The notes beneath the pieces are model-generated. The model was not told the origin of the DNA and did not search any database. It saw only the letters and a program-made list of their open reading frames with translations. Shown here piece after piece: positions 1 through 7,907 of a stretch of DNA of 37,473 bases (its first letter is position 1; each line of letters begins with the position of its first letter). The DNA is from JBBQNY01 sp038255255 (lineage in GTDB: Bacteria > Pseudomonadota > Gammaproteobacteria > Xanthomonadales > Ahniellaceae), in contig JBBSLL010000030.1 of NCBI GenBank assembly GCA_038255255.1, positions 1-37,473 of the forward strand, given 5' to 3'. The translations under genes were made by a program, and so were the position numbers.

Positions 1-32
1 ACGACTCGCGTACTCTCGCGCGTCTTCCGCGT

Positions 33-108
<76 letters not shown>

Positions 109-120
109 CGCATCTTCAAT

Positions 121-196
121 GTCCCCATCGTCTAGAGGCCTAGGACACAACCCTTTCACGGTTGCGACCGGGGTTCGAATCCCCGTGGGGACGCCA
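121..196 (+). tRNA. tRNA-Glu (anticodon UUC)
   Basis: A 76-nt cloverleaf. The acceptor stem GTCCCCA pairs with TGGGGAC, followed by GCCA. The anticodon stem CAACC/GGTTG encloses the loop CTTTCAC, giving TTC. The T-arm carries GGGTTCGAATCCCC. It follows tRNA-Ala on the same strand and is followed by a strong terminator at 234-258. Confidence 0.97.
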
Positions 197-233
197 TCTA
201 ACTAGTTGAAATGGCTAGTGATTCGAACAAGTG

Positions 234-258
234 GGGCCGCCAGCGAGCGGCCCTTTTT
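234..258 (+). terminator. Rho-independent terminator of the tRNA pair
   Basis: A perfect 7-bp GC stem, GGGCCGC (234-240) and GCGGCCC (247-253), with a 6-nt loop, followed directly by five T (254-258). It ends the tRNA-Ala/tRNA-Glu transcript. Confidence 0.93.
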
Positions 259-347
259 GTTTCTGCGGTAACGGTGCGGTAATTTCGCGCGGTCCGACGT
301 AGCGGGACGAGTACACTCGGCCGGTTCGCAAAGTGCGGGACTACTTC

Positions 348-836
348 ATGCCGCTCCCGACGATGATCAGATCTTTACTAGCCGCGGTAGTTCTCTTTAT
401 CGCGTGCGGTTCTTTGGGTGCCCAGAACCCTTACCCTGTTCGCGACTTGCGAGTCGAACCATCCCCTGCAATCGCCGACACTACCGTCGTCTTGCGTGGC
501 ACGTTCGACAACGGCCATCTGTACACACTGTCATCGAGCGTCACGCGCGCAGGCAACGTCATCAACGTCGAGCACGTCGTCGGCTTTCTTGGGGTCGGTA
601 CGCCGCCTGCGGCGCAACCCTTTGAGATATCTCTCGGGTCCTTTCCGGAAGGCGCCTACAGCGTGGTGTATCAACCCCGCTCGATAAATGCATTTCCGTG
701 GTCGGCACAAACCTTTCCGTTGGCGGTGCTCGGCGGGACGCGGCTGCCCGTCCCGGTGATCTCAGCTCATGGCGGCGCGCTACTTGTCGTGATTACCCTC
801 GCCTTGGGTTTGTGGGGGTTCCGCCGGTATCGGTAA
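348..836 (+). CDS. Exported protein of unknown function with IPTL-CTERM-like tail
   Basis: A 162-residue protein of unrecognised function. The N-terminus is a signal peptide: MIRS followed by a hydrophobic core (LLAAVVLFIACGSLGA), with likely cleavage near GAQ. The central part (about residues 27-125) looks beta-rich with no motif I know. The C-terminus has the three-part layout of a protein-sorting tail: the short motif VPVISAHG, a hydrophobic stretch, then a basic end (FRRYR). This resembles IPTL-CTERM/PEP-CTERM signals, which are handled by exosortase-type enzymes; none is encoded here. ATG 348 was chosen because a weak GCGGGA precedes it; GTG 333 or ATG 363 are possible. It stands alone between the tRNAs and dnaX. 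Confidence 0.72.
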   Translation: MPLPTMIRSLLAAVVLFIACGSLGAQNPYPVRDLRVEPSPAIADTTVVLRGTFDNGHLYTLSSSVTRAGNVINVEHVVGFLGVGTPPAAQPFEISLGSFPEGAYSVVYQPRSINAFPWSAQTFPLAVLGGTRLPVPVISAHGGALLVVITLALGLWGFRRYR

Positions 837-1065
837 AGCGTGGTCTCACCACTGCGGACCCACTCGCGAATCCGTACGCCGTACTACCAGCCGGGAATCC
901 CCGAGGAGTGCGAGGGCGCGCAGTGCTGGACCGAAAATTCAGACAACCGGTCCGGGCAAGCAAGCATTCCGTGTTTTTGCGGACTCGTGCACATCCGAAA
1001 CGGTTTCCTTTGGCGTCGCGCGCCTGCGCTTGGCACAATGGCGTGTCCCTCACGATCGGATTTCG
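837..1065 (+). promoter_or_regulatory. Intergenic region before dnaX, weak promoter candidate
   Basis: There is no convincing gene in these 229 bp. A possible sigma-70 promoter is TTGGCG (1010-1015), an 18-bp spacer and CACAAT (1034-1039), which would start transcription about 20 bp before the dnaX ATG. The match is weak. Confidence 0.3.
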
Positions 1066-2769
1066 ATGTCGTATCAGGTATTGGCTCGGCAGTGGCGCCC
1101 GAAGGTGTTTTCAGAACTGGTGGGCCAGCTGCATGTGGTGCGCGCCCTGAGCCACGCGCTCGATTCGAGCCGCATCCACCATGCGTTCCTGTTTACCGGC
1201 ACGCGCGGCGTCGGCAAGACCACCATCGCGAGGATCCTGGCCAAGTCGCTCAACTGCGACGTGGGCACCAGTTCGACGCCGTGCGGCGTCTGCTCGACGT
1301 GTACCGACATCGATGGCGGTCGCTATCCCGACCTGCTGGAGATCGACGCGGCGTCGCGGACCAAAGTCGACGATACGCGCGAACTGCTCGACAACGTCGT
1401 GTACGCCCCCTCGCGCGGAAGATTCAAGGTTTATCTGATCGACGAAGTCCACATGCTGTCGACCAGCAGCTTCAATGCGCTGCTCAAGACGCTCGAGGAA
1501 CCGCCGCCGCACGTCAAGTTCCTGCTTGCCACCACTGACCCGCAAAAACTTCCGGCCACGGTGCTTTCGCGGTGCCTCCAGTTCAACCTGAAGCGATTGG
1601 GGGAAGACGAGATATCCGGCCAGCTCAGGCGCATCCTCGAAGCGGAGAAGATCGGCTTCGACGAAGATGCCCTCGCCAGCCTTGCGCGCGCCGGCAACGG
1701 CTCCATGCGCGACGCCTTGTCGTTGCTCGACCAGGCCATCGCGCATGGCGGTGGCAAGGTCGATGGCGAAAATGTCCGGTTGATGCTGGGAACGCTGTCG
1801 CGTACTGACGTTGCGGCGCTGCTCGATGCGGTGGTTCGCGACGACGCGGTCGCTCTGCTAGCCGCCATCGAACACGCTGCCGCCGCGGCGCCCGATTTCG
1901 CACTGGTGCTCGATGACCTGGCGGCGCTGTTGCATCGGCTGCAGATTGCCAAGTACCTGCCGGATCAACTGGTTGTATGGGCGCGCGACCTTCCCGAACT
2001 CACCAGCCTCGACAGCCGGCTCGATGCCGCCACGTTGCAGCTGCTTTACCAGTTGGCGATCACCGGTCGGCGCGACCTGGCGCTCGCGCCGACTCCACGC
2101 GCGGGCTTCGAGATGTGCGTCCTGCGCATGCTCGCTTTCAAGCCGCAGCGCGATGTCGACGTGCCGCCCGTCCCGGTTCCACGGCCTGGCGCCGGCTCCG
2201 TGAGCGACGTGGGCGCGCCCCCTCCAGCGACCGCCAACCCGCCACAGCGCGATGCGAAGTTGCCTGCCACCGCCAATCGCGTGCCCGCGCCGGCAGGGGA
2301 GCCGGTCGACGCGCCCGTTCCGCGCACCCCTGCTAGCGCGGCGTCGATTCCAGCAGACGTCGACGAAAGGCTGAGCCACGAGCGTTGGCTGGGCTTGCCG
2401 GATGCACTGGGGCTGCGCGGCGCGGTGCGCGAACTGGCGACCAACAGCATCCTGATTGCCCAGGAAGGGTCGGTCCTGCGGCTCGGACTGCGCGCGCAGC
2501 AGAGTCACCTCCGCAGCGAACTTCTGGCGAGGCAGTTGCAGCAGGCACTCGCGCCGTGCTGCGGAGATGCGATTATCGTCAAGCTGGAGTTGATGGAGCC
2601 GTCCACTGTCATGGCGCCGAGTGCTGCGGCATTGGCAAGCCAGGCAGTGGCTGCGCGGCAAGTCGCGGCGGACGCGGCAGTCGCCGGGGATCCGCTGGTC
2701 CGCCACATGCTGGAAACCTTCGACGCGAGACTGCTGCCGGGCAGCGTGCGCGTCCTCGAGCAGGAGTAG
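1066..2769 (+). CDS. dnaX: DNA polymerase III subunits gamma/tau
   Basis: Clamp-loader ATPase of the replicative polymerase, 567 residues. It opens with the family start MSYQVLARQWRPK. It carries Walker A GTRGVGKT (45-52), four zinc cysteines (C64, C73, C76, C79), Walker B LIDEVH (124-129) and the SRC sensor (168-170). A Pro/Ala-rich linker (about 375-430) precedes a C-terminal region that in tau contacts DnaB and the polymerase. ATG 1066 was chosen over an in-frame upstream ATG at 1039 because homology begins at MSYQ. I saw no A-rich slippery site of the E. coli gamma-frameshift type in the linker. ybaB follows after 6 bp and recR after it, a classic replication/repair operon. Confidence 0.97.
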   Translation: MSYQVLARQWRPKVFSELVGQLHVVRALSHALDSSRIHHAFLFTGTRGVGKTTIARILAKSLNCDVGTSSTPCGVCSTCTDIDGGRYPDLLEIDAASRTKVDDTRELLDNVVYAPSRGRFKVYLIDEVHMLSTSSFNALLKTLEEPPPHVKFLLATTDPQKLPATVLSRCLQFNLKRLGEDEISGQLRRILEAEKIGFDEDALASLARAGNGSMRDALSLLDQAIAHGGGKVDGENVRLMLGTLSRTDVAALLDAVVRDDAVALLAAIEHAAAAAPDFALVLDDLAALLHRLQIAKYLPDQLVVWARDLPELTSLDSRLDAATLQLLYQLAITGRRDLALAPTPRAGFEMCVLRMLAFKPQRDVDVPPVPVPRPGAGSVSDVGAPPPATANPPQRDAKLPATANRVPAPAGEPVDAPVPRTPASAASIPADVDERLSHERWLGLPDALGLRGAVRELATNSILIAQEGSVLRLGLRAQQSHLRSELLARQLQQALAPCCGDAIIVKLELMEPSTVMAPSAAALASQAVAARQVAADAAVAGDPLVRHMLETFDARLLPGSVRVLEQE

Positions 2770-2775
2770 GGAACG

Positions 2776-3099
2776 ATGCGTGGTTCGCTGGGCGGATTGA
2801 TGCAGCAGGCGCAAAAGATGCAGGACGACTTGCGTCGGGCCCAGGAAGAAATCGCCAAGATCGAGGTCGAAGGGCAGGCCGGCGGGGGCATGGTGCGCGT
2901 TACGCTGGACGGCCGCCACCAGGCCCGTCGGGTCTCCATCGAAAGAAGCCTGCTCGCAGACGATCCCGAAATGCTCGAGGGGCTCATCACGGCCGCGTTC
3001 AATGACGCCGTCAATCGCGTTGCCGAAGCCACCTCGGCGAAGATGGGCCAGGTCGCGGGTGGATTGGACCTGCCGCCCGGCTTCAAGTTGCCGTTCTGA
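2776..3099 (+). CDS. ybaB: Nucleoid-associated protein, YbaB/EbfC family
   Basis: A 107-residue DNA-binding protein of the YbaB/EbfC family, whose members form dimers and bind DNA. The N-terminal helix carries the characteristic LMQQAQKMQ segment, followed by GGGMVRVTLDG and a second helix containing DAVNRVAE. Length and order are standard. It lies 6 bp after dnaX and 2 bp before recR, in the dnaX-ybaB-recR arrangement conserved across proteobacteria, so it is almost certainly co-transcribed. Confidence 0.95.
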   Translation: MRGSLGGLMQQAQKMQDDLRRAQEEIAKIEVEGQAGGGMVRVTLDGRHQARRVSIERSLLADDPEMLEGLITAAFNDAVNRVAEATSAKMGQVAGGLDLPPGFKLPF

Positions 3100-3101
3100 C
3101 G

Positions 3102-3704
3102 GTGTCGGAGCCTGCCACGCCGCTGCTGCAGCAACTCATCGATGCGCTTCGATGCCTGCCGGGCGTGGGTGCGAAAAGCGCACAACGCATGGCGTTGCAT
3201 GTGCTCGAGCGCGACAGGGAGGGCGCACGGCAGCTGGCGCACACCCTGGTTGCGGCATGCGACCGCATCGGCAATTGTGCGCAGTGCCGGAACCTCAGCG
3301 AAGATCCAGTCTGCTCGATCTGCCGCAGCGGCGTACGCGATCGCTCGCAGTTGTGCGTGGTGGAGGGTCCCGTCGACCTGCTCGCCATCGAACAGGCGAC
3401 AGGTTTCCGGGGTCTTTACTTCGTACTCTTCGGCCGGCTCTCTCCGCTGGACGGGCTCGGACCGGCTGAACTCGGCATCGACCTGCTGCAGGCGAGATTG
3501 AGCGGCGGCGAAGTGCGGGAACTCATCGTCGCCACCAACCCGACCGTTGAAGGCGAAGCCACGGCACATTACCTCTCGCAGCTGGCCGGCCAGTCGGGCG
3601 TGCGCGCGACGCGGCTTGCGCACGGCGTGCCGCTCGGCGGCGAGCTGGAGTTCATCGACCGCGGCACCATCGCGCACGCCTTCGGGGCGCGCGCGCCGCT
3701 CTAG
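3102..3704 (+). CDS. recR: Recombination mediator RecR
   Basis: A 200-residue RecR, which works with RecO/RecF to load RecA on gapped DNA. A helix-hairpin-helix is visible around LPGVGAKSAQRMA (19-31). The zinc finger has cysteines C59, C62, C71 and C74. A Toprim domain follows (CVVEGPVDLLAIE, then the ATNPTVEGEATAHYL segment), and the C-terminal part contains GVPLGGELEFID. The start is GTG 3102, 2 bp after the ybaB stop, indicating translational coupling. Confidence 0.97.
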   Translation: MSEPATPLLQQLIDALRCLPGVGAKSAQRMALHVLERDREGARQLAHTLVAACDRIGNCAQCRNLSEDPVCSICRSGVRDRSQLCVVEGPVDLLAIEQATGFRGLYFVLFGRLSPLDGLGPAELGIDLLQARLSGGEVRELIVATNPTVEGEATAHYLSQLAGQSGVRATRLAHGVPLGGELEFIDRGTIAHAFGARAPL

Positions 3705-3713
3705 GAGTTGGAC

Positions 3714-4058
3714 ATGACCGAGACAATTTTCGATCGCATCCTGCGCCGCGAGATTCCGGCGGACATCGTATTCGAGGACGAAAACATTCTTGCGTTCCGC
3801 GATATCGCGCCGCAGGCACCGGTGCATGTGTTGTTCATCCCCAAGCGCCGGATCGCGACGCTCAACGACCTGCAGGATTCAGACCAGGCGCTGGTCGGGA
3901 ATCTGCTGCTCGCCGCAACGGCGTACGCGCGTTCGCAGGGCCTCGCCGACGACGGTTATCGCTTCGTCATCAACTGCGGAACGGATGGCGGCCAGAGCGT
4001 CAATCACATCCATCTGCACCTCCTCGCCGGGCGCCGCATGAACTGGCCACCGGGGTGA
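3714..4058 (+). CDS. HIT-family (HinT-like) nucleotide phosphoramidase
   Basis: A 114-residue histidine-triad protein. The triad is HIHLHLL with H98, H100 and H102; upstream are the family elements IFDRILRREIPADIV and HVLFIPK. HinT-like enzymes hydrolyse nucleoside phosphoramidates such as AMP-lysine. ATG 3714 was chosen over an in-frame TTG at 3708 because a Shine-Dalgarno TAGGAG (3702-3707) sits 6 nt before it and overlaps the recR stop. It is the last gene of the dnaX cluster; REP-like hairpins follow. Confidence 0.93.
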   Translation: MTETIFDRILRREIPADIVFEDENILAFRDIAPQAPVHVLFIPKRRIATLNDLQDSDQALVGNLLLAATAYARSQGLADDGYRFVINCGTDGGQSVNHIHLHLLAGRRMNWPPG

Positions 4059-4059
4059 G

Positions 4060-4162
4060 GCGGGAAATGTCGCGCCACTGGCGCGACCCGCCGAACGCCC
4101 GAAACAGGATGTTTCGGGCCGGATTCGACTTAGCGAGCGCATGGATGCGCAGAGCCTAGTCG
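4060..4162. repeat. Cluster of three REP-like hairpins
   Basis: Three inverted repeats lie in a row between the convergent HIT and slp genes. (1) GTCGCGCCA (4069-4077) / TGGCGCGAC (4079-4087) with a 1-nt gap, extended by GCGG/CCGC. (2) GCCCGAAACA (4097-4106) / TGTTTCGGGC (4110-4119), a perfect 10-bp stem with loop GGA. (3) GCGCA (4137-4141) / TGCGC (4146-4150) with an outer CGACT (4126-4130) / AGTCG (4158-4162). Hairpins 2 and 3 share a GGATG at the loop. There is no T-run, so they look more like REP/BIME repeats than simple terminators, though they may stabilise mRNA ends. Confidence 0.75.
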
Positions 4163-4317
4163 AACGTCAAGATTTCGATCGGTTCCTTCGGGCCGGATCG
4201 CAGCCGCAGGGATGCCTGCTTGCCTCGAAGGATCTGCGCCGTCCCCAAGTCCAACGTCAAGCCGTCAGGAGTTCTTTCGGCCGTCGCTCTTGAGCAGCGT
4301 CCTATCCCGCAATCCCA

Positions 4318-4866
4318 TCAATGCCGGTAACGCCGCGAGTGCCGGTGATGCCCGAAGTGGTAACCGAAGCGCAGTCCCACTCCATAGGGCGAATAACCGT
4401 AGGGGTAGCCCCACAGGAACGGACTGGCACGCCTGCGCTCCCACTCGAGGTTTCTGTCAGGCCACAGGTACAGCGCATCCGCTCGGACGCGCGGGTACAC
4501 ATAGTCGAACTCTCCGACTTTTCGTGTCTCCGAGCCTGCAAGCGCGCCCACGACAGTGATATCCCGACCGGCCTTGAACACCGCGGGATCGTAGAAGCCG
4601 GTCCGACACGCGAGGAAGCGTCCGTCGCTCGAATCCGTCTCCCGCGGTCGCGCGCTGCTCCCGAGTTCACGTCCCAGCACTTCGAAGCAGGTTTCGCCTG
4701 GGCGCGGATCGACCGAAATGACGCTTCCGCCCCAACGGACCCGCGCGCCGTCTGCACGCGCAGCATCCACAGGCCGGACCTGGGCAAATTCGCCTTGCAG
4801 TGGCCGGGGTGCCGTCGCGCACCCGATGAGTGCCAACGGTAGTAAACAGAGCAGGAAATGTTTCAC
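4318..4866 (-). CDS. slp: Slp-family outer-membrane lipoprotein
   Basis: A 182-residue lipoprotein. The signal peptide MKHFLLCLLPLALIGC ends in the lipobox LIGC, with the lipidated Cys at 16. The body has Slp-family features: VRWGGSVISVDPRPGETCFEVLGREL, then DGRFLACRTGFYDPAVF and DITVVGALAG. The tail is rich in Gly, Tyr, His and Arg. GTG 4866 was chosen because GGAG lies 6 nt before it and it begins the signal peptide; an in-frame ATG at 4938 would overlap the upstream gene. It sits 40 bp after the transglutaminase gene on the same strand. Its role is unknown; E. coli Slp is starvation-induced. The reading frame stays open for 53 codons past the TGA stop. Confidence 0.88.
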   Translation of the reverse strand: MKHFLLCLLPLALIGCATAPRPLQGEFAQVRPVDAARADGARVRWGGSVISVDPRPGETCFEVLGRELGSSARPRETDSSDGRFLACRTGFYDPAVFKAGRDITVVGALAGSETRKVGEFDYVYPRVRADALYLWPDRNLEWERRRASPFLWGYPYGYSPYGVGLRFGYHFGHHRHSRRYRH

Positions 4867-4906
4867 GAGTGTCTCCAGCCAGAATTCGGTTATACCAAAG
4901 GACGAA

Positions 4907-6940
4907 TCAGCTGACGATTGCGTCGCGACGTCGGGCAACTTTCAGCGCCCGGACCCTGCGCCGTAGTATTTCGAGCCGTCGGGCCCGCTCCGATTCCACC
5001 GTGTGTTCCGAAGCGTATCGAAGCGCGATGAACTCCTGTGCAATCCGGCGGATCTCGCTCGCCTGGTCGGGCAACGTGGTGGCGGCGCGTTCAGAGAATT
5101 CGGCCGGTCCTTCCGTGCTCTTCCGCTGGACGCCACCACCAGCCAGCTTCGCAGCGAACTCGCGGTATACGACGATCCAAGGCGAGGCCGGGAGCCTCCT
5201 GCGAATCGACATCAGCAACGCCGCGAAGCCGAGCGTCGCCATCATCAGGGCGAGCCACAGTAATGCGTGGCGCATTCGGTTTGCCTCGCCCGCCCCAAGG
5301 CGCTGCAAAAGATTCGCCTGCCGCAGCGAATCGAATCCCACCACTGCCTGTTGCCACCACGTTCCCAGTAGGTCCGCGCGGTCGCGAAGGCCGGACCACC
5401 ATGCGCTCTTGCCGAGCCAGCCCGCATCGGTTCCTTCACCGAATCCCGAGCTGCCACGCAGCACTCTTTCAGGCGCCACTGCGGCGGTTGGATCCACGCG
5501 TTGCCATCCGCGGCCTGCAATCCAGATCTCGGCCCACGCGTGCGCATCGGACTGGCGCACGATCCAGTATTTTCCGACGGAGTTGCGCTCCCCACCCTGG
5601 TAGCCCGTCACGATGCGCGCAGGGATGCCCGCGGCGCGCATCAGAAACACGAAGCTCGAGGCAAAGTGCTCGCAAAATCCGATGCGCGTTGAAAACAGGA
5701 ACTCGTCGATGGCCTGTCGGCCGAGCGGGGGAGGGTCGAGCGAATAGAGGAAACCAGCCCGGATCATCTCCAGGGATTCCTGCACGATGGCGTCGACGTC
5801 GGCCCCGTGCTGCATTCTCCATTTCTCCCCGAGTCGCACGGCGCTGGGATTGCTGCCGGAGGGAAGCTGTAGAGCGGCTCGCCGTAGCGCGAATGGAAGT
5901 TCGCTGTTCAGGCGGTAGCGCGTCGCGGATGTCGCACGATAGCTTCGTTCGGCACGCGGGCCGGCAGGACCGGTGATTTGCAGATCGACGCCCCGGAGCA
6001 TGCCCGCCGGTGTCGTCAGGGGCGCGTCCAATGCGAAGCGCCAGATCCGGGGAGCCTCCACGAGGGCGATCTCGTAGTCGTACCGCTGTCCTTCGGCAAT
6101 GACATCCGGCCCGGCGCGTGTCCCGGGGAAGCGCCGCGACCCGGCCCAGACGCGGCCGTCGAAACTCCACAGAACGAGGCCCCGCCAATAGCGTTCCGCA
6201 GGCGGGGGTGCCGCAGCATCGTTGTCGAAGCGCACCCGGAAGGCGGGGCTGTCGTCCAGCGCCAATCCAGACAGCGCGCCAAGCTCCAGTTCGTCGTCAA
6301 TGCCGACCTTTCCACGCGGCTTGTCATCGAGACTGCCCCAGAGCGGCGTGGCCAGTCGCGGAAACAGCAGGAACGAGGCCAGTGCGAATGGAATCACCAC
6401 CGCCATCGTGAGGAGCGCCTCGCGCAGAGGAGCGCGCCATTCGCGCAAGGAGGGCTGCGGTGCGGCGTTCGCCAATGGCGCCATTCGATCCGTCCGCAAC
6501 CATTGCAGGGCAACCAGCACCAGCACCACCAACGCGAAGGCGAGGCTGGTCTGCTCGAAACTCTGGTCACGGAGAAAGGCGGCCATTGCGAGAAAGTTGG
6601 AGACCATCACCACGAGGCGGGCATCGCGCACGCCGCTCGTCTCGAGATACTTCAGCACCAGCATCGAGGCCAGCAACGCGGCGCCGGCTTCGCGCCCGAA
6701 GACGCTCGGCTGGGTCGCGGCGATGGCGGCGCAAGCGCCGACCAGGAGCAGGATTCGCCAGAACGTCGGCAAGGGACCGGCACCCCTCCAGCGCGCCACG
6801 ATGGCCAGCGTGGCCAGTGGCAGCAGCGCCCCCATCAGCCAGATCGGTAGCCACTTCGTGTTGAGCGCCAGTGCCGCCAGCAGCGTCACGCCGGTTGCCA
6901 CCAGCGCTCTCCGCGACGGCGCGACGACGGGTTTGCTCAC
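4907..6940 (-). CDS. tgpA: Membrane-bound transglutaminase-like protein (TgpA/DUF3488)
   Basis: A 677-residue inner-membrane protein. The N-terminal third has several hydrophobic segments (about residues 10-200, DUF3488-type). A periplasmic transglutaminase-like domain follows, with the catalytic triad visible as Cys423 (GFCEHFASS), His467 (DAHAWAEIW) and Asp483 (VDPTA). Another membrane helix (about 568-590) and a cytoplasmic DUF4129-like tail end the protein. The Pseudomonas relative TgpA is essential there; the substrate is not known to me. The start GTG 6940 overlaps the stop of the DUF58 gene (GTGA), so the genes are coupled. With MoxR and DUF58 it forms a well-known three-gene operon. 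Confidence 0.93.
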   Translation of the reverse strand: MSKPVVAPSRRALVATGVTLLAALALNTKWLPIWLMGALLPLATLAIVARWRGAGPLPTFWRILLLVGACAAIAATQPSVFGREAGAALLASMLVLKYLETSGVRDARLVVMVSNFLAMAAFLRDQSFEQTSLAFALVVLVLVALQWLRTDRMAPLANAAPQPSLREWRAPLREALLTMAVVIPFALASFLLFPRLATPLWGSLDDKPRGKVGIDDELELGALSGLALDDSPAFRVRFDNDAAAPPPAERYWRGLVLWSFDGRVWAGSRRFPGTRAGPDVIAEGQRYDYEIALVEAPRIWRFALDAPLTTPAGMLRGVDLQITGPAGPRAERSYRATSATRYRLNSELPFALRRAALQLPSGSNPSAVRLGEKWRMQHGADVDAIVQESLEMIRAGFLYSLDPPPLGRQAIDEFLFSTRIGFCEHFASSFVFLMRAAGIPARIVTGYQGGERNSVGKYWIVRQSDAHAWAEIWIAGRGWQRVDPTAAVAPERVLRGSSGFGEGTDAGWLGKSAWWSGLRDRADLLGTWWQQAVVGFDSLRQANLLQRLGAGEANRMRHALLWLALMMATLGFAALLMSIRRRLPASPWIVVYREFAAKLAGGGVQRKSTEGPAEFSERAATTLPDQASEIRRIAQEFIALRYASEHTVESERARRLEILRRRVRALKVARRRDAIVS

Positions 6941-7899
6941 AGCAGTGCCAGCGCGCGCAGGCAGCGGTTCCGGAATTCGATCCCCGAAGCCGGGCCGAGC
7001 ACTTCCGTCGGAAGTTGCAGCCGGTAACGACGCCCGGCCGCTGCTGCGTCCACGACCCATCGGGTGAGCCGCGAAATGCGCTGTTCAAAGGGCAGTGCCG
7101 CCGCGTCCTCCCAACGCAGGTCCAGTGAGCCGTCGGCGGGAAGCCCAGGTTCCCGCACCAGCAAGCGTTCGGTGCGCGCGGAAGCCTTCCAGGCGACCCG
7201 GCGCGGGGGATCGCCTGGACGGTAATCGCGCAGTCCCTGCCAGTCCTCGCCTTCCGCGATTCGCACATGCCGGGCCACACCGGTGCCCCGATCAGGGAGC
7301 GGCGCCGCAGTGGGCTCCGGGCGCGGCCAGACCAGCACGTCCTGCAGCGGGCGCAAAACGCTCCAGGCCCGGAACATGCCGAAGGGCGCGTCGCTCGACA
7401 GCGAGAGCCAGGGCAATGGCACCCAGCCGCGCCGTTCCGCGGGGAGGTTCACCAGCGCATCCGCAGCGGTCAAAAGGTCGAAGCGGACCGGTGTGGATAT
7501 CCCGGCGATTTCCAGCCCGACCCGCTGGCGCGCGATTTCGGATCGGAAGTGCAGCCGCAATTCAATCATGTCGTCGGCGTGCACCGGCTCGGCCTCCGCG
7601 CGCTCGAGCACCACGCGCTCGAGCGCCTGCACAGCGCGGAGCGGGCTCAACGCGAGAACCCCGGTCAGCGCAAAGGTCAGCAGCAGCGCAGCGTTGTTGT
7701 TGAAGTTGAGGGCGCCCAGCAGCATCACCAGCAGAAGTCCGCCCGCGTACAGTCCAAAACGCGTGGGCAGTACGTAGATCCGGCGTCGATGCAGGAGGAT
7801 CGGGAGCGGCTCGGGTTGGCGATGCCGCGTCAGGGCGGGCAGTCGGCGCTCCGCGAATCGTTGCCCGGACTCGCGCCATTGGGCGATGCGGCCGCGCAC
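6937..7899 (-). CDS. DUF58-domain protein
   Basis: A 320-residue protein. Two hydrophobic segments near the N-terminus (about 48-90) are followed by a DUF58 domain with the typical EGEDWQGLRDYRPGDPPRRV and WKASAR segments. Some DUF58 proteins carry a vWA-like fold and are thought to be clients of the MoxR ATPase. The start is GTG 7899, 8 bp after the moxR stop, and the stop overlaps the start of the transglutaminase gene. The specific function is unknown. Confidence 0.92.
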   Translation of the reverse strand: MRGRIAQWRESGQRFAERRLPALTRHRQPEPLPILLHRRRIYVLPTRFGLYAGGLLLVMLLGALNFNNNAALLLTFALTGVLALSPLRAVQALERVVLERAEAEPVHADDMIELRLHFRSEIARQRVGLEIAGISTPVRFDLLTAADALVNLPAERRGWVPLPWLSLSSDAPFGMFRAWSVLRPLQDVLVWPRPEPTAAPLPDRGTGVARHVRIAEGEDWQGLRDYRPGDPPRRVAWKASARTERLLVREPGLPADGSLDLRWEDAAALPFEQRISRLTRWVVDAAAAGRRYRLQLPTEVLGPASGIEFRNRCLRALALL

Positions 7900-7907
7900 C
7901 GGTCGGC

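Noticed and set aside
938..990. A possible 4.5S SRP RNA (ffs), which often lies before dnaX; GGTCCGGGCAAGCAAGCA resembles the conserved loop.
   Set aside because: The invariant TCAGGTCCGGAAGGAAGCAGC core is not present, and flanking bases do not form the long hairpin.
2095..2340. A gamma/tau frameshift site in dnaX.
   Set aside because: No A-AAA-AAG-type slippery run is found in the linker, so a separate gamma product by this mechanism is unsupported.
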